NCBI GenBank assembly: GCA_027596035.1
Contig: JADGJA010000416.1
Location: forward strand, 1 to 19,378
Length of the DNA stretch: 19,378 nucleotides
From: Thoreauomyces humboldtii
Lineage: Eukaryota > Chytridiomycota > Chytridiomycetes > Spizellomycetales > Powellomycetaceae
Reading direction: 5' to 3'
This document shows, in pieces, positions 1 to 7,876 of the stretch. The notes under the pieces are model-generated. The model saw only the letters and a list, made by a program, of their open reading frames with translations. It was not told the origin of the DNA and did not search any database. The number at the start of each line of letters is the position of its first letter. The first letter of the stretch is position 1. Both the position numbers and the translations under genes were made by a program.

Positions 1-1
1 C

Positions 2-64
2 GCTTTGCAGTTCTTCGAACCTCTGCGAACCGCGATTGCGAGAGCTACGAACAAGGTCAATTGA
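2..64 (+). CDS. Possible 3'-terminal exon of an upstream gene (partial)
   Basis: Reading from base 2, the frame gives a short C-terminal peptide ending in ...ARATNKVN and a TGA at 62-64. A possible splice acceptor (tttgcag) ends at base 10, so the true exon may begin at base 11. An AATAAA at 143-148, about 80 bases downstream, fits a fungal polyadenylation signal for a plus-strand gene that converges on the ING gene. The peptide is too short to assign to a family and the rest of the gene lies outside the window. Chance is a real alternative. Confidence 0.3.
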   Translation, partial: ALQFFEPLRTAIARATNKVN

Positions 65-142
65 AGAGATGCACGACGACAGAAGCTACGAGGCTACGAC
101 CAATCGCTTTCTCTCGTTTCCAAAAACAAAAACACCGACACA

Positions 143-148
143 AATAAA
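143..148 (+). terminator. Candidate polyadenylation signal AATAAA
   Basis: AATAAA lies in an A-rich stretch (121-150) downstream of the TGA at 62-64. It would serve the possible plus-strand gene ending there. The motif alone is weak evidence in fungi, where poly(A) signals are degenerate. Confidence 0.3.
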
Positions 149-465
149 ATATACCCCAGGGCCACCTCCTCCACCTACTGTCTCTTTTTAGTCCTCTCCC
201 TCGTTCCCTCTATCCCCTTTTCCGCGATCCGCTCCCCGTCGCCCTCGACCCATCCCAAGGAAACAGAGCGTACAGAAGGAACCGAAATGAAGAATGTACG
301 TACAAACAACCCGACCCCACCTATCACCGTCGCCCTTCTCCTTTCCCCTCGCGCGCGCGAAAGGACCACACGCGATAAATAATCTCCCAAAATGGAAACA
401 AAAAAACAGGAACGCGCCTTTCCTTCCCCAACCCAGGCCTCCCCATCTACCATTCTCCAAAAAAG

Positions 466-2362
466 TCAAGCCAGCCGACTCTTCTTCGTCGCTCCCGATC
501 CCGTTTCGTCGGAAGGTGCGAACGAGACGTGCTTCTCGACCACCTTTCCGACCACGGGACCGGATCCCAGATCCACTCCCGTGTCCTTCGTCGCCCCAAC
601 GTTTTTCGAGTCGGTGGTGATCGAGGTGGTGGCGGTGGTGGTGGTTCTGCAGGTGGGACACATCCACGACCCCTCGGGTATGGCTTCCAGGGCGACGCAT
701 TCGAGGTGGAACCACTCGTGGGGACAGTCCTGAAAATGCCCCAAAAAAAAACGCGAAATCCGTGAGTTTCTTGCTGTCCTGGATCCTTGTTCCTTCTCTT
801 CCCCTGTTGTGTGTGTGTGTGTGTGTGGATTGCTCCTCTTCTTTGTGTTTCCGGGTTTTCCTTACCTCGTTGTCGCAGGCGATCATCTCACCGAAGGAGA
901 CCTGCTGACAGAGGCAGTAGAGGAGGTCGTCGGAGGTATCGGACGGGGAAGCCGGGGTTCGGGGTCTCGGGGATGCGGGTCCGCTTCCCGACGGTGACGG
1001 CGACAGCGATGGGGATGCGGAGGAGGACGGAATGGCGAGGTTGAGGTTGGCGCCGGTCCGCGAGGGTGTTGGGACGCTGACGGAACCGACGTGCACGTGC
1101 TTTCGTTTCGTTGGTCGTTTCAGCGCGCTGCCGGTGGTGGTGGTGGAGACGAGGGGTTTCTTGCCTGCAAATGTCCATGCTCGTTGGTGGGTGGGTGCGG
1201 TTGGGATGGTAAGTGATGGGAGAAGGCGACTCACGTGACGAGGATTGAGCGGTCCGAGAGGAAGGGGTTGGATCATTATCGGAGAAGGCGGGACTGTCTC
1301 TGTCTCTCCTGTATCCACCCGTTCCGTGACGTCTCGGAGGGCAACCGATGCTCCTCGGGGTGCTCAAACTCCCCGACACGGCGGGAGTCGTTGTCCCCTT
1401 CTTTGATGAAGATCCGCCACCGACCGTCGTGGGTGTCGCTTCTCCGTCGGGGTTCATGCGATCCAGCTCTTCCGACAGTCTTCGATAGTACCTCTCGATC
1501 TACGAACCGAAACAATTTTCCGAACGATCAGCGTCCTTCACCTAGGACCGTGCCTTCCCTTTTTTTGTTCTCGTTTGTTTTGTTTTTCGTCTCTTCCTCA
1601 CCAAGGCCTGACTCTGTTCCGCGATGCGACACTTTTCCTCTGCGAGCTTCTTGCACCTGTCAAAGTCCCCGTTGATCCTCTTGTACATGGCCATCTGGTC
1701 GGGAAAGTCCCTGACGAGCTCCTTGCGCTCCGCCTCCACGAGTGCCGCGGTACTGACGGAACCGGGAGCCCCGAATCCGAAACGAGCTTTTGAAGCGAAC
1801 GGGTTGGTCTTTGGATCCAGACGAGCGCCCGACAGCGTTCCCGTTGTCGTCGTCGTCGTGGTCGTCGTCGTGGTTGCGAAGGGAGGAAGCTGGGAGGCGA
1901 AGGGTGAGGCCGAGGTGGAGGAGGCGGTGGTTCCGAGCATGGCGTTGGCGTGGGCGGTTGAGAGACGGACTTGGGCTCTGACGATGTCTTCCATCGTACC
2001 TGAATGGTTGAAAGGGCTCAGTCCGTGAGGTTCCAGTCCCCGCCTTTCTTGTCCAGAACCCTTTTCGCATACCGTAAAAGTCGGTCTGCCTCGCTCCGAT
2101 GTCCCTCTTCAGTACTGCGAGGTGGAACAGGGGAATATCAGACCGGGTCTCGTTCTGGAATTGCACGGTTCCCCCCACCTTCGCATTCCTCGTCCTTTGT
2201 CCTCAACTCGAACAGAGTGTGCTGTATATCGGAAGGGACATTCTCTATGGCTATGGGGACAGGACAGCCGAGGTGGAGGAGGTGAGTGACGGGTGACTGA
2301 GGAGTCTCTGAGTAGATGCACGTACTTGCTATGTACTCTTCGAGGAGCGTGAGGTAGTCCAT
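466..2362 (-). CDS. ING-family PHD-finger protein (Yng/Pho23 type histone H3K4me reader)
   Basis: Seven exons on the minus strand: 2362-2326, 2250-2179, 2114-2073, 1999-1602, 1499-1235, 1164-866 and 729-466, giving 458 aa. Introns are 64-136 nt with GT...AG ends. The N-terminus (YLTLLEEYIATIENVPSDIQ...) and residues about 135-200 (...EEKCRIAEQSQALIERYYRR...) match the two helices of the ING dimerisation domain. Between them lies a Ser/Ala/Pro/Thr-rich insert with an 11-Thr run at about 93-103. Residues 354-398 form a C4HC3 PHD finger with ligands C355, C357, C368, C373, H379, C382, C395 and C398. An intron splits the finger between D369-N-E371 and D372-C373. ING PHD fingers bind methylated H3K4 and sit in histone acetyltransferase or deacetylase complexes (NuA3, NuA4, Rpd3L). 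Which complex applies here cannot be told from sequence. The linker between the domains is Ser/Pro-rich with a basic KRPTKRK patch. Exon 3, the least conserved, is the least certain. Confidence 0.9.
809..827. repeat. GT/CA dinucleotide microsatellite in an ING intron
   Basis: About nine GT units on the plus strand (CA in the sense of the gene) lie within intron 6 (865-730) of the ING gene, the intron that splits the PHD finger. This intron is among the longest in the window, and the microsatellite may account for part of that length. Confidence 0.85.
1841..1873 (-). repeat. ACN trinucleotide tract encoding poly-Thr in the ING protein
   Basis: On the minus strand a run of ACN codons (CGT/TGG on plus) encodes eleven consecutive threonines at residues about 93-103. 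The tract lies in the insert that separates the two halves of the ING domain, where length variation would be tolerated. Confidence 0.8.
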
Positions 2363-2876
2363 GGAGGGTCAGAGCCTGACGTGATGGGAGCGTGACGAGG
2401 AAGTAGGAGCGACGAGGAGGAGAGAAGCGGGGTCGGGAGAGGAGAAGGGAGGCGTCGCTGCAGGAGACCTTTGAGAGGTTGTGAGGACCCGTTCAAGCGA
2501 GGGAATTGGATGGGGATTGGATGCGGGGAGAAGATGCTCGAGGGGAATGGCCGAGTGCTGCTGCGTGGGAAAACTCGCGCGACACACACGCAGCACACAC
2601 GCACACGCCCTTCTCTCCAACAAGCACGACGACCGGAGGAACAAGGCGCGCAGCACCCCGCCGGCCGACCATCGGTGCCTGCACTACTAGTAGCTCACTG
2701 AACTCGTGTGTCTGATTCCTTCGTCCGCTCCTTGATCGTCGGTCACGATGTATAGCACCCACAGGTGCCACAGAGATACCAATGGCATAGACGATACCAC
2801 AGGCGCAACAAGAGGCAGCCAAAGGACGGGGGAGGGGTATTATTCCAATATGCCTTCCATACCCGCTTCTGAAGGC
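2363..2876. other. Upstream region of the ING gene, no supported gene
   Basis: This stretch holds the 5' flank of the ING gene. It contains a purine-rich run on plus at about 2380-2460 (pyrimidine-rich in the direction of ING transcription), which fits a fungal leader or promoter, and CACACACG-type repeats at about 2582-2607. Open frames here have no ATG-plus-splice support and no recognisable domain. No TATA box is obvious. Confidence 0.5.
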
Positions 2877-3034
2877 CTGACTGGGTAGGAATGGCGCTGC
2901 CCGACAACATCGATGCGCTGTTGTCACAAAGATTCTTTTTTGGCCGCTACTAGTGCATCTTACATATATGTGATGGGAAGTGTTACAAGGAGCTCTAAAA
3001 GGAAGGCCACAGGAAGGAAATTGGGAGGAGCCAT
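2841..3034 (-). CDS. Weak candidate: two-exon 35-aa hydrophobic peptide
   Basis: A minus-strand ATG at 3034 with A at -3 and G at +4 opens a 23-residue, very hydrophobic stretch (MAPPNFLPVAFLLELLVTLP...). A GTAAGA donor follows (exon 3034-2964). An acceptor after ...acccagtcag ends at 2877 and gives an 87-nt intron, in the range of the other introns here. The second exon reads PSEAGMEGILE then TAA (exon 2876-2841). Unspliced, the frame stops at 2960. A TATAAAA-like box lies upstream at 3267-3273. There is no family match, and an upstream ATG in another frame would be met first. The segment could equally be a signal-peptide exon of a longer gene I could not resolve, or chance. Confidence 0.2.
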
Positions 3035-3058
3035 GATCTTTCCCGTAACGGTCGGTTC

Positions 3059-3077
3059 GATCACTTCCGCAGTGATC
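3059..3077. repeat. Short perfect palindromic hairpin (7-bp arms, 5-nt loop)
   Basis: GATCACT, then TCCGC, then AGTGATC. The two arms are exact reverse complements. It lies in a region with related TCNGCNGT-type submotifs repeated nearby (3085-3150). No function can be assigned. A bivalent factor-binding site is one possibility. Confidence 0.5.
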
Positions 3078-3266
3078 ACGGGGACGATTACGTCTGCGGC
3101 TGCGATGGACTCGGAAGACGATGTTGGAACGATGACATCGGCAGTAACAAGAGTGGGAAGAGAGACGGCAGGAGCTGACGAACGCAGAAGGAGGAAGGGA
3201 GGCGCTTGATGTGTGTTGAATTGTTTTAGATAGGAATGCAACCAGGCAGAGACGTTTTCCTGGCCT

Positions 3267-3273
3267 TTTTATA
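3267..3273 (-). promoter_or_regulatory. TATA-like box (TATAAAA on minus)
   Basis: The minus strand reads gaTATAAAAAgg here. About 30-70 bases downstream is an A/C-rich leader-like sequence (ctaaaacaattcaacacacatc). This is the best core-promoter candidate for any minus-strand transcript across 3240-2840. It lies 21 bases from the left arm of the 16-bp inverted repeat. Confidence 0.35.
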
Positions 3274-3293
3274 TCAGGAGGTTGCCATTCACT

Positions 3294-3444
3294 GTTGGCA
3301 GTACCGTTGCCGTTCACCGTCGACCGCTGGCCCTGGCGCTGGCTGCTTGGGAGGCTTGGGCGGTGACTCCTTCGCTGTCGGATCGGGGCTGTGCAACTTT
3401 TTGCCTGACCATGACGGACCATGAGAGTCAACGGTACTGCCAAC
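3294..3444. repeat. Perfect 16-bp inverted repeat with 119-bp spacer
   Basis: The left arm 3294-3309 reads GTTGGCAGTACCGTTG. The right arm 3429-3444 is its exact reverse complement. The spacer is GC-rich. No transposase, no target-site duplication and no terminal element structure are evident, so I annotate only the repeat. Confidence 0.8.
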
Positions 3445-3561
3445 GTACTCCATCGTCGCCTCTTTCCTCAGCGCTTGGTAATCCACAGTCTGCAAGACTG
3501 CGTCAACTCGCCCACCTTATTCACTTTTCCCAGGATTTCAGACAGCGAGCAACCTGAGAAG

Positions 3562-3567
3562 TTTATT
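3562..3567 (-). terminator. Polyadenylation signal of the Rtc3-type gene
   Basis: AATAAA on the minus strand (TTTATT on plus), 154 bases beyond the stop codon at 3721-3723. The intervening sequence is T/C-rich in the sense direction, which fits a 3' UTR. Confidence 0.5.
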
Positions 3568-3720
3568 CCAGATTCAAGACAACGACAGATGATTCCCCTC
3601 ACAAAGCTCGAAAGTAGATCAAAAGCAGAATCAGAAGCAAGAAAAACGTAAAGAAAAAAGCTGCATAGACGCCAGGTACTCGGGGCAAGTTTCCGACTTC
3701 CCTTCTCCCCGTAACTTCCT

Positions 3721-4297
3721 TCACTTTCCCACGCCGTGAGCGATCGAGATGGGCTTCTCCCTTGCCTCGTTCTTCCTCGGAGCGTCACCTCGACCTCTGT
3801 CCAGGGCGAGCTTGCTGGTGTGGCGACGTGGACCCGTCAAGGTGATCTCCCCTTTTTCCAAACAAGAATAAAACTGGATGAGGATGCGGATGTGGACGCA
3901 ATGTAATTTGTTCCGAGTCTCGTCTCTCATACCTTCCTCGAGTATACGTTGGATGACGGCCTTGACGTCCGTTGTGTCGAACGCAGCCTGGAGTTCGGCT
4001 CGGGAAGGCTGAAGAAAGTGCCCAGTGTGTCCGCCGTTGGGGACTTCGAAGACTTGCCAGGCTACACATACGTGTTTCATCCCATGTCCCGTGAGCCATC
4101 TTTGGTATCGAAGGAAAGCGGAAGAAACAGGAGAGGAACTCACAGGAGACGACGTCGGAGAGACTCGTGGTCTGAGGGTCTTTGCGCCAGGCTTCGGCAA
4201 TGTTTGGCTCGGTGAAGACGAAGAAGGAAGGCGAGTGGTGGTGCTGACGATGATCGTGGGGAGGCTTCCAGACTACGCCGTTGTAAGGGGCACTCAT
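3721..4297 (-). CDS. RTC3: SBDS/FYSH-domain protein, Rtc3 type
   Basis: Three exons: 4297-4144, 4061-3933 and 3851-3721 (introns 82 and 81 nt, both phase 1, GTGAGT and GTATGA donors), 137 aa. Residues about 22-95 (FFVFTEPNIAEAWRK...SLSDVV...WQVFEVPNGGHTG...AVIQRILEEGEI) match the single FYSH domain found at the N-terminus of SBDS/Sdo1 and, alone, in the yeast Rtc3 (YHR087W) family. The full SBDS protein adds two more domains, which are absent, so this is not the 60S maturation factor itself. Rtc3-type proteins are implicated in RNA metabolism and telomere capping phenotypes in yeast; the molecular role is unclear. The N-terminus has a His-rich HRQHHH patch and the C-terminus is basic (RRHTSKLALDRGRGDAPRKN). 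The start ATG has A at -3. Expression is probably driven from the TATA box at 4497-4503. Confidence 0.88.
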
Positions 4298-4496
4298 GGT
4301 TCGTGTAATTGACGGGGATTGCAGGTGGAACGAGACAGGCTTGCTGGTGGTGGAGGGGAGGTGATGCTACGATGTGCTGTGCCGGTCTTCTGGTTTCTGG
4401 AAGATGAAGTCGAAATTGACAGGTAGGGAAGAGCAGAGGAAGAGTTCCTTGGATGCGCCTGCTCCCTATCTCGCTTTCCTCTGGCGATCCGACTAA

Positions 4497-4503
4497 TTAT
4501 ATA
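4497..4503 (-). promoter_or_regulatory. TATA box upstream of the Rtc3-type gene
   Basis: The minus strand reads TATATAA, about 200 bases before the ATG at 4297. A start site 30-80 bases downstream would leave a leader of roughly 120-170 nt. Confidence 0.45.
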
Positions 4504-4544
4504 GGATGGATGCTGGGATGACGGGAGCCGGAGAGCATCCGAGT

Positions 4545-4613
4545 CTGTGTGTAGGTGTGGGTGTGGGTGTGTGAGGGTGTGAGGTGTGGGTCGATGGGGG
4601 CGGGGGGGTCGGG
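4545..4613. promoter_or_regulatory. GT/CA-rich telomere-like tract and G-run, promoter-proximal
   Basis: The plus strand carries TGTGGGTGTGGGTGTGTGAGGG-type sequence at 4545-4590, then G5-C-G7-TC-G3 at 4596-4613. In the sense of the Rtc3-type gene it is an ACACCC/CACACC array just upstream of the TATA box. Such arrays resemble yeast Rap1/telomeric C1-3A sites, and the G-run fits a quadruplex pattern. Function is inferred only. Confidence 0.4.
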
Positions 4614-5704
4614 TCGTGTGACTCTTTCGCAGATCTGCGAAGGGACTACAGTAGCGTCCTACCAACACCACCGTCAGCGCGGGGCTCAACCGCCGTGGCT
4701 CATTAGTACCATCGCTGTAACCCGTAGCACACTATGTCAAGCATGTGTCCACGCGGCCTGAGGTGCACACACTGTACTTGTGTTGGTCGCTGACGGATTG
4801 CCAGTTTTGCCACAACAAAGAGGGCGCCCCTGCCACCCGTCAGGACATTCCTCCACAGACAAGTGGCCCTTACACCTATTCACATCGCTTGCCATGCTGG
4901 CAGGAAAAGACTTCCGCCTCGTCATGGGTTCCCTTCTCCATTCGATGCCGGTACCTTCACCGACCCCTTTCCAAGCAGCCATCTGTCAGAAAAACACAGC
5001 CCTCTGCAACATGCATCTGGACTCCTGTCCACCTGCAACGCTCTCCGACTCGTCCTCTCCACCGCCCCCCATTCCCCGCTGCCTTTGCCGCCCTGCCCTA
5101 CACTTGTAGAGGACCCAGGACCCAGACGTCTGCCAAACCAGGCTCCTGGATCAGGCTGGCTCCGGGCTCCGGGCTCGGGGGCTGGGATGTTTCGACAGTG
5201 CACCGACGCCCGCTCCCCCGCACGAAACACTTTCCATTTTTCAGCAAGAGCATGGGTCCTGTTACCGGTAAACCTGTTCAGCCGAAGGTCAGGACGGGAA
5301 CTCTCGTTGCTTGCAGAAAACCCACACAACCTCTCGTCGTCGCTCTCCTCTACATGTACCCCAGCATATGCAGTCCGGAGTCGGGGACCGTCGTTGCGGA
5401 TGCCGTCGTTTCTTCCCCTCTCCCAACGACGGCGTGGCGGAGGTCCCCTCGTCTCCCTCCAAATGTCGGGCCGCCAGGGTCTCGTTTCTTTATGTACCCA
5501 GTCGGTCGGTCAACTCATCCTTTCTCGAGGACGCTTTGCAGTACTTCTCGTCACTCCTCGATACTGCGTTCCTCTGCCCGTCTAGTCAGTCGTCCCTCCC
5601 GAACCTGGTTATGCCTCGTGATCTTCGACGTCGCCTCCCGTAGTTGTTTCAGTGAGTGAACGATATCTGCATTCACAATCTTATTTTTTTCATATAGTCT
5701 GCTC
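4614..5704. other. Intergenic stretch without a supported gene
   Basis: Two overlapping plus-strand frames stay open for 240-305 codons (4745-5659, 4863-5585). They have no recognisable domain and no consistent splice sites. The sequence is C/T-rich and A-poor, which lowers the stop-codon frequency in all plus frames at once. Notable local structure: a tandem GGACCCA-type repeat at about 5108-5125 and a four-tract G-run at 5164-5186. I see no RNA gene. Confidence 0.5.
5164..5186 (+). other. Canonical four-tract G-quadruplex motif
   Basis: GGG-CTCC-GGG-CTC-GGGGG-CT-GGG fits the G3+N1-7 four-tract pattern with short loops. It is built from a local tandem GGGCTCC/GGGCTC repeat in an otherwise C/T-rich segment. 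Confidence 0.6.
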
Positions 5705-5828
5705 AGGATCCGACACTCTGAAGCATGCCACGAAGTGCCGACATGTTCTGCGTACATCCTCGCTGTGTTTCAGTGGTCGAACACTGCGCTATCGGACTTT
5801 CGAGTCCCTCGTGACCGGGATTGGATCC
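5705..5828 (+). repeat. tRNA-like repeat copy A (SINE-like head, degenerate)
   Basis: First of three diverged copies. Order within the unit: AGGATC..., a block reading GAAGCATGCCACGAAGTGCC, a spacer, then TCCTCGCTGTGTTTCAGTGGTCGAAC (A-box region), GCGCTATCGGACTTTCGAGTCCC, and CCGGGATTGGATCC at the B-box position. The B box has lost the GGTTCRA core (GGATTGGA), and the 5' TCCTC has no complementary 3' acceptor strand, so this is not a functional tRNA. Confidence 0.55.
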
Positions 5829-5906
5829 TTGATATCCCTCGTTGCACTCACGCCCTCTCCGCCACGACAGACTCGGCAAGTGCTCTTCATCGCGTTCCAG
5901 AACCCT

Positions 5907-6038
5907 AGGATCGGAACCCTGGAAGCATGCCACAAAGTGCCAACGATTTGAAAAGTATCCTCTCTGTAGTATGGTGGTCAAAGACTGTGCTATCGGACTT
6001 CAGTGTCCCCCGGCTCGGGGTTCAATTCTCGGATTGGA
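5907..6038 (+). repeat. tRNA-like repeat copy B (SINE-like head)
   Basis: Second copy, starting AGGATCGG. It carries GAAGCATGCCACAAAGTGCC, TCCTCTCTGTAGTATGGTGG (A-box region), GTGCTATCGGACTTCAGTGTCCCCC, and a good B box GGGGTTCAATTCTC whose T-arm can pair (with G-T pairs). The acceptor stem is not closed. A T9 run at 6230-6238 could terminate a Pol III transcript about 290 nt from the head. Confidence 0.6.
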
Positions 6039-6339
6039 CTTTGTTTCGGATCAGGGTTGACTTTCGATATTAATAACCTCTTGCGGTACACAAGCGACGT
6101 AGTCGGGCGTGTATTGTAGGTTCACGAAAGTCGTAATTTTGCGCTATTTCTTGTTTGACTCTATCACTTCGTTATACTGAGGGTGTGCGTTGTTTCAGGC
6201 TTCCTTCGCATCGGCAGCCTCGTCAACGGTTTTTTTTTGGCACTACTGGAACGAACCTTGGACTTTTAGGATCGACTCACGCGGGGAACTTACTTGCACC
6301 CCGTTCGTTATATACGTCGCCTCGACATACTTGATTTTT

Positions 6340-6472
6340 GGATCAAGGAAGGAAGGCCTGTAAAGTATGCCACAAAGTGCCGACGTTTCAAATTTATCCT
6401 CTCTGTAGTATAGTGGTTAGACCGCTTGCTATCAGACTGACGAGTCCCCCGTGTCCTGGGTTCGAATTCCGC
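6340..6472 (+). repeat. tRNA-like repeat copy C (SINE-like head, best preserved A and B boxes)
   Basis: Third copy. It has AAAGTATGCCACAAAGTGCCGAC, then TCCTCTCTGTAGTATAGTGG and TTAGACC (A box), TTGCTATCAGACTGACGAGTCCCCC, and TGGGTTCGAATTCC (B box). The TAGTATAGTGGTTAG string is typical of fungal tRNA-Asp, His or Glu D-arms. The TTC-for-TCC change after the T loop and an unpaired acceptor stem argue against a working tRNA. A T6 run at about 6544-6549 is a possible Pol III terminator. Confidence 0.6.
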
Positions 6473-7443
6473 AACGAGCTTGTCACGGATGAAGGAACAT
6501 TTCCTCTTGAACCGGCGCGGGCGCCAGGTTATGATGGAGCGAAATTTTTTGCCTGCATGGAACGTTGAGCAGAGACGTCGGATCACTCTTACCATCCTGA
6601 GCGACAGACGGAGGGTCTACCGGTGGAGGACTGAGGTCGAGTTGAGAGGACATTTCGGTCCAACAGTGCTCAGAGAGCGCGGCGGTTCAGGTTCGGCATT
6701 TCTGGGTGACAGTCGGAGGCTGGGTCGAGGCGGAAGCCACAATTTCGGAAACTTGGACCTACCCTCCCTCCGCGAGTGCATCTTGTTCCTTTTGCCATGC
6801 AATGGCGCTTGAACATGAGAGCAAGAAATAGTGGGTACCAACCATACGAAATGGAGAACCACCGCTCTTGTCGACGCAAAGCAGAAATCAACATGAATCG
6901 TGCATCTAATAATTGTTGGAAACCACAGCCACATCCTCGCTGTCATTGCCACCTTTTGTTATTTCGACCTTTTGCGCTCGCTTCGTCCGCTTCACGTCAT
7001 CTTCGTTTTTTTCTGCACCTCAGGAACGATCACTCGCCTCGCCTTGGCTTCATTTGCTGGTCATCTTGCTGCTCCTTCACGAGCGATGGAAATTGTTTTT
7101 CGACCTCTTTGGTTTCGCTTTTGCTCTACACTGCGTTGTTGCTCATAGTTTCGCATAGATGGCCTTTTTCTTTTTCCTTTTTTTTTTTTGGAACGTCAGT
7201 AACGAACACAGAAGAGTTTATGAATTTAATTCAAATGACGCTTCGCTCCGGGATTGTCGGCTAGAAACCTATCTGTTGGCACGAGCTTTGAGGTTCCAGT
7301 GCCGTGGATGTTGAAGAAAAGTTGGAACCAGGGAGTCGACGCCAGTTCCACCAAGTGGCGAGATCGCCAGTCTTCTCATCGCCAGCTTTTTCCAAGCTTG
7401 GAACAGTCCCGTTCCTTTGTCACCTCCAGTTCCTGTTTCGGAG
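6473..7443. other. Intergenic stretch without a supported gene
   Basis: This segment is less GC-rich than the flanking genes, with long T tracts (a T13 run at about 7178-7190) and many short unrelated open frames on both strands. No conserved domain, splice-consistent gene or RNA is visible. It may hold decayed mobile-element sequence next to the tRNA-like repeats, but I found no terminal repeats. Confidence 0.5.
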
Positions 7444-7566
7444 CTAGACGGTCTTGTATGCGGCCTCGAGAGCTCGTTGAAACTGCATTTCCAGCTCAGG
7501 TTCATCCGCCTCTGACAGCGTGAAGACGACCGCAACAACCGTAACAGCGTCGTCTTCGGGCGTCAT
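7444..7566 (-). CDS. Small orphan ORF, 40 aa, acidic (uncertain)
   Basis: An ATG at 7566 opens MTPEDDAVTVVAVVFTLSEA... and stops at 7444. The pattern is a beta-strand-like VTVVAVVFTL segment followed by an amphipathic acidic helix (EPELEMQFQRALEAAYKTV). The frame extends upstream without ATG to 7650, so it may be a terminal exon rather than a complete gene. It lies 311 bases downstream of the glutaredoxin stop on the same strand. A glutaredoxin extension is unlikely, since it would need an intron of about 260 nt, far longer than any other here. No family recognised. Confidence 0.25.
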   Translation of the reverse strand: MTPEDDAVTVVAVVFTLSEADEPELEMQFQRALEAAYKTV

Positions 7567-7876
7567 GAACCAGCTCTCATCACCTTTCCCTCCAAACCTC
7601 CATCGTCTTCCACCTACGCCCCGCACGTGTTCCAGGTTCCCAGTTTCCACCCTCGTCGGAGGTTCATGAACCCTTGCGACAAATGCAAGCCAAGAGATAT
7701 GTAACGAAAACTTGACGGAATACTAACAAAAATGAAACTCTCAAGATATGGACGCCGGGTTTCTAATAAACGAACATGCGAAACGAAAAGCAGCCCTTCA
7801 AAGCTTGGGCCTGGACCGACAACCAACATCATCAGCGTTTCCGTACACCCCGCTCGAGAGTCACCAACTTCAAGAC

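Noticed and set aside
188..1318. A single 376-codon minus-strand frame over the ING gene
   Set aside because: It reads through introns 5 and 6 and past the PHD exon. The PHD finger is only intact when bases 865-730 are spliced out and the frame changes.
1602..2114. Alternative reading of the ING gene without intron 3, giving ...RYAKRVLDKKGGDWNLTD then a stop
   Set aside because: It ends the protein before the second ING helix and PHD finger. Splicing 2072-2000 restores the frame to both.
4745..5659. A 304-codon plus-strand open frame
   Set aside because: A second plus frame (4863-5585) is open over the same bases, the sequence is A-poor and C/T-rich, and the product shows no domain or repeat structure. 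Chance openness explains both.
6403..6485. Functional tRNA (Asp, Glu or His type) at copy C
   Set aside because: The A and B boxes look good, but the 5' TCCTCTC strand has no complementary 3' strand, the T-arm closing pair is broken, and no convincing anticodon stem forms.
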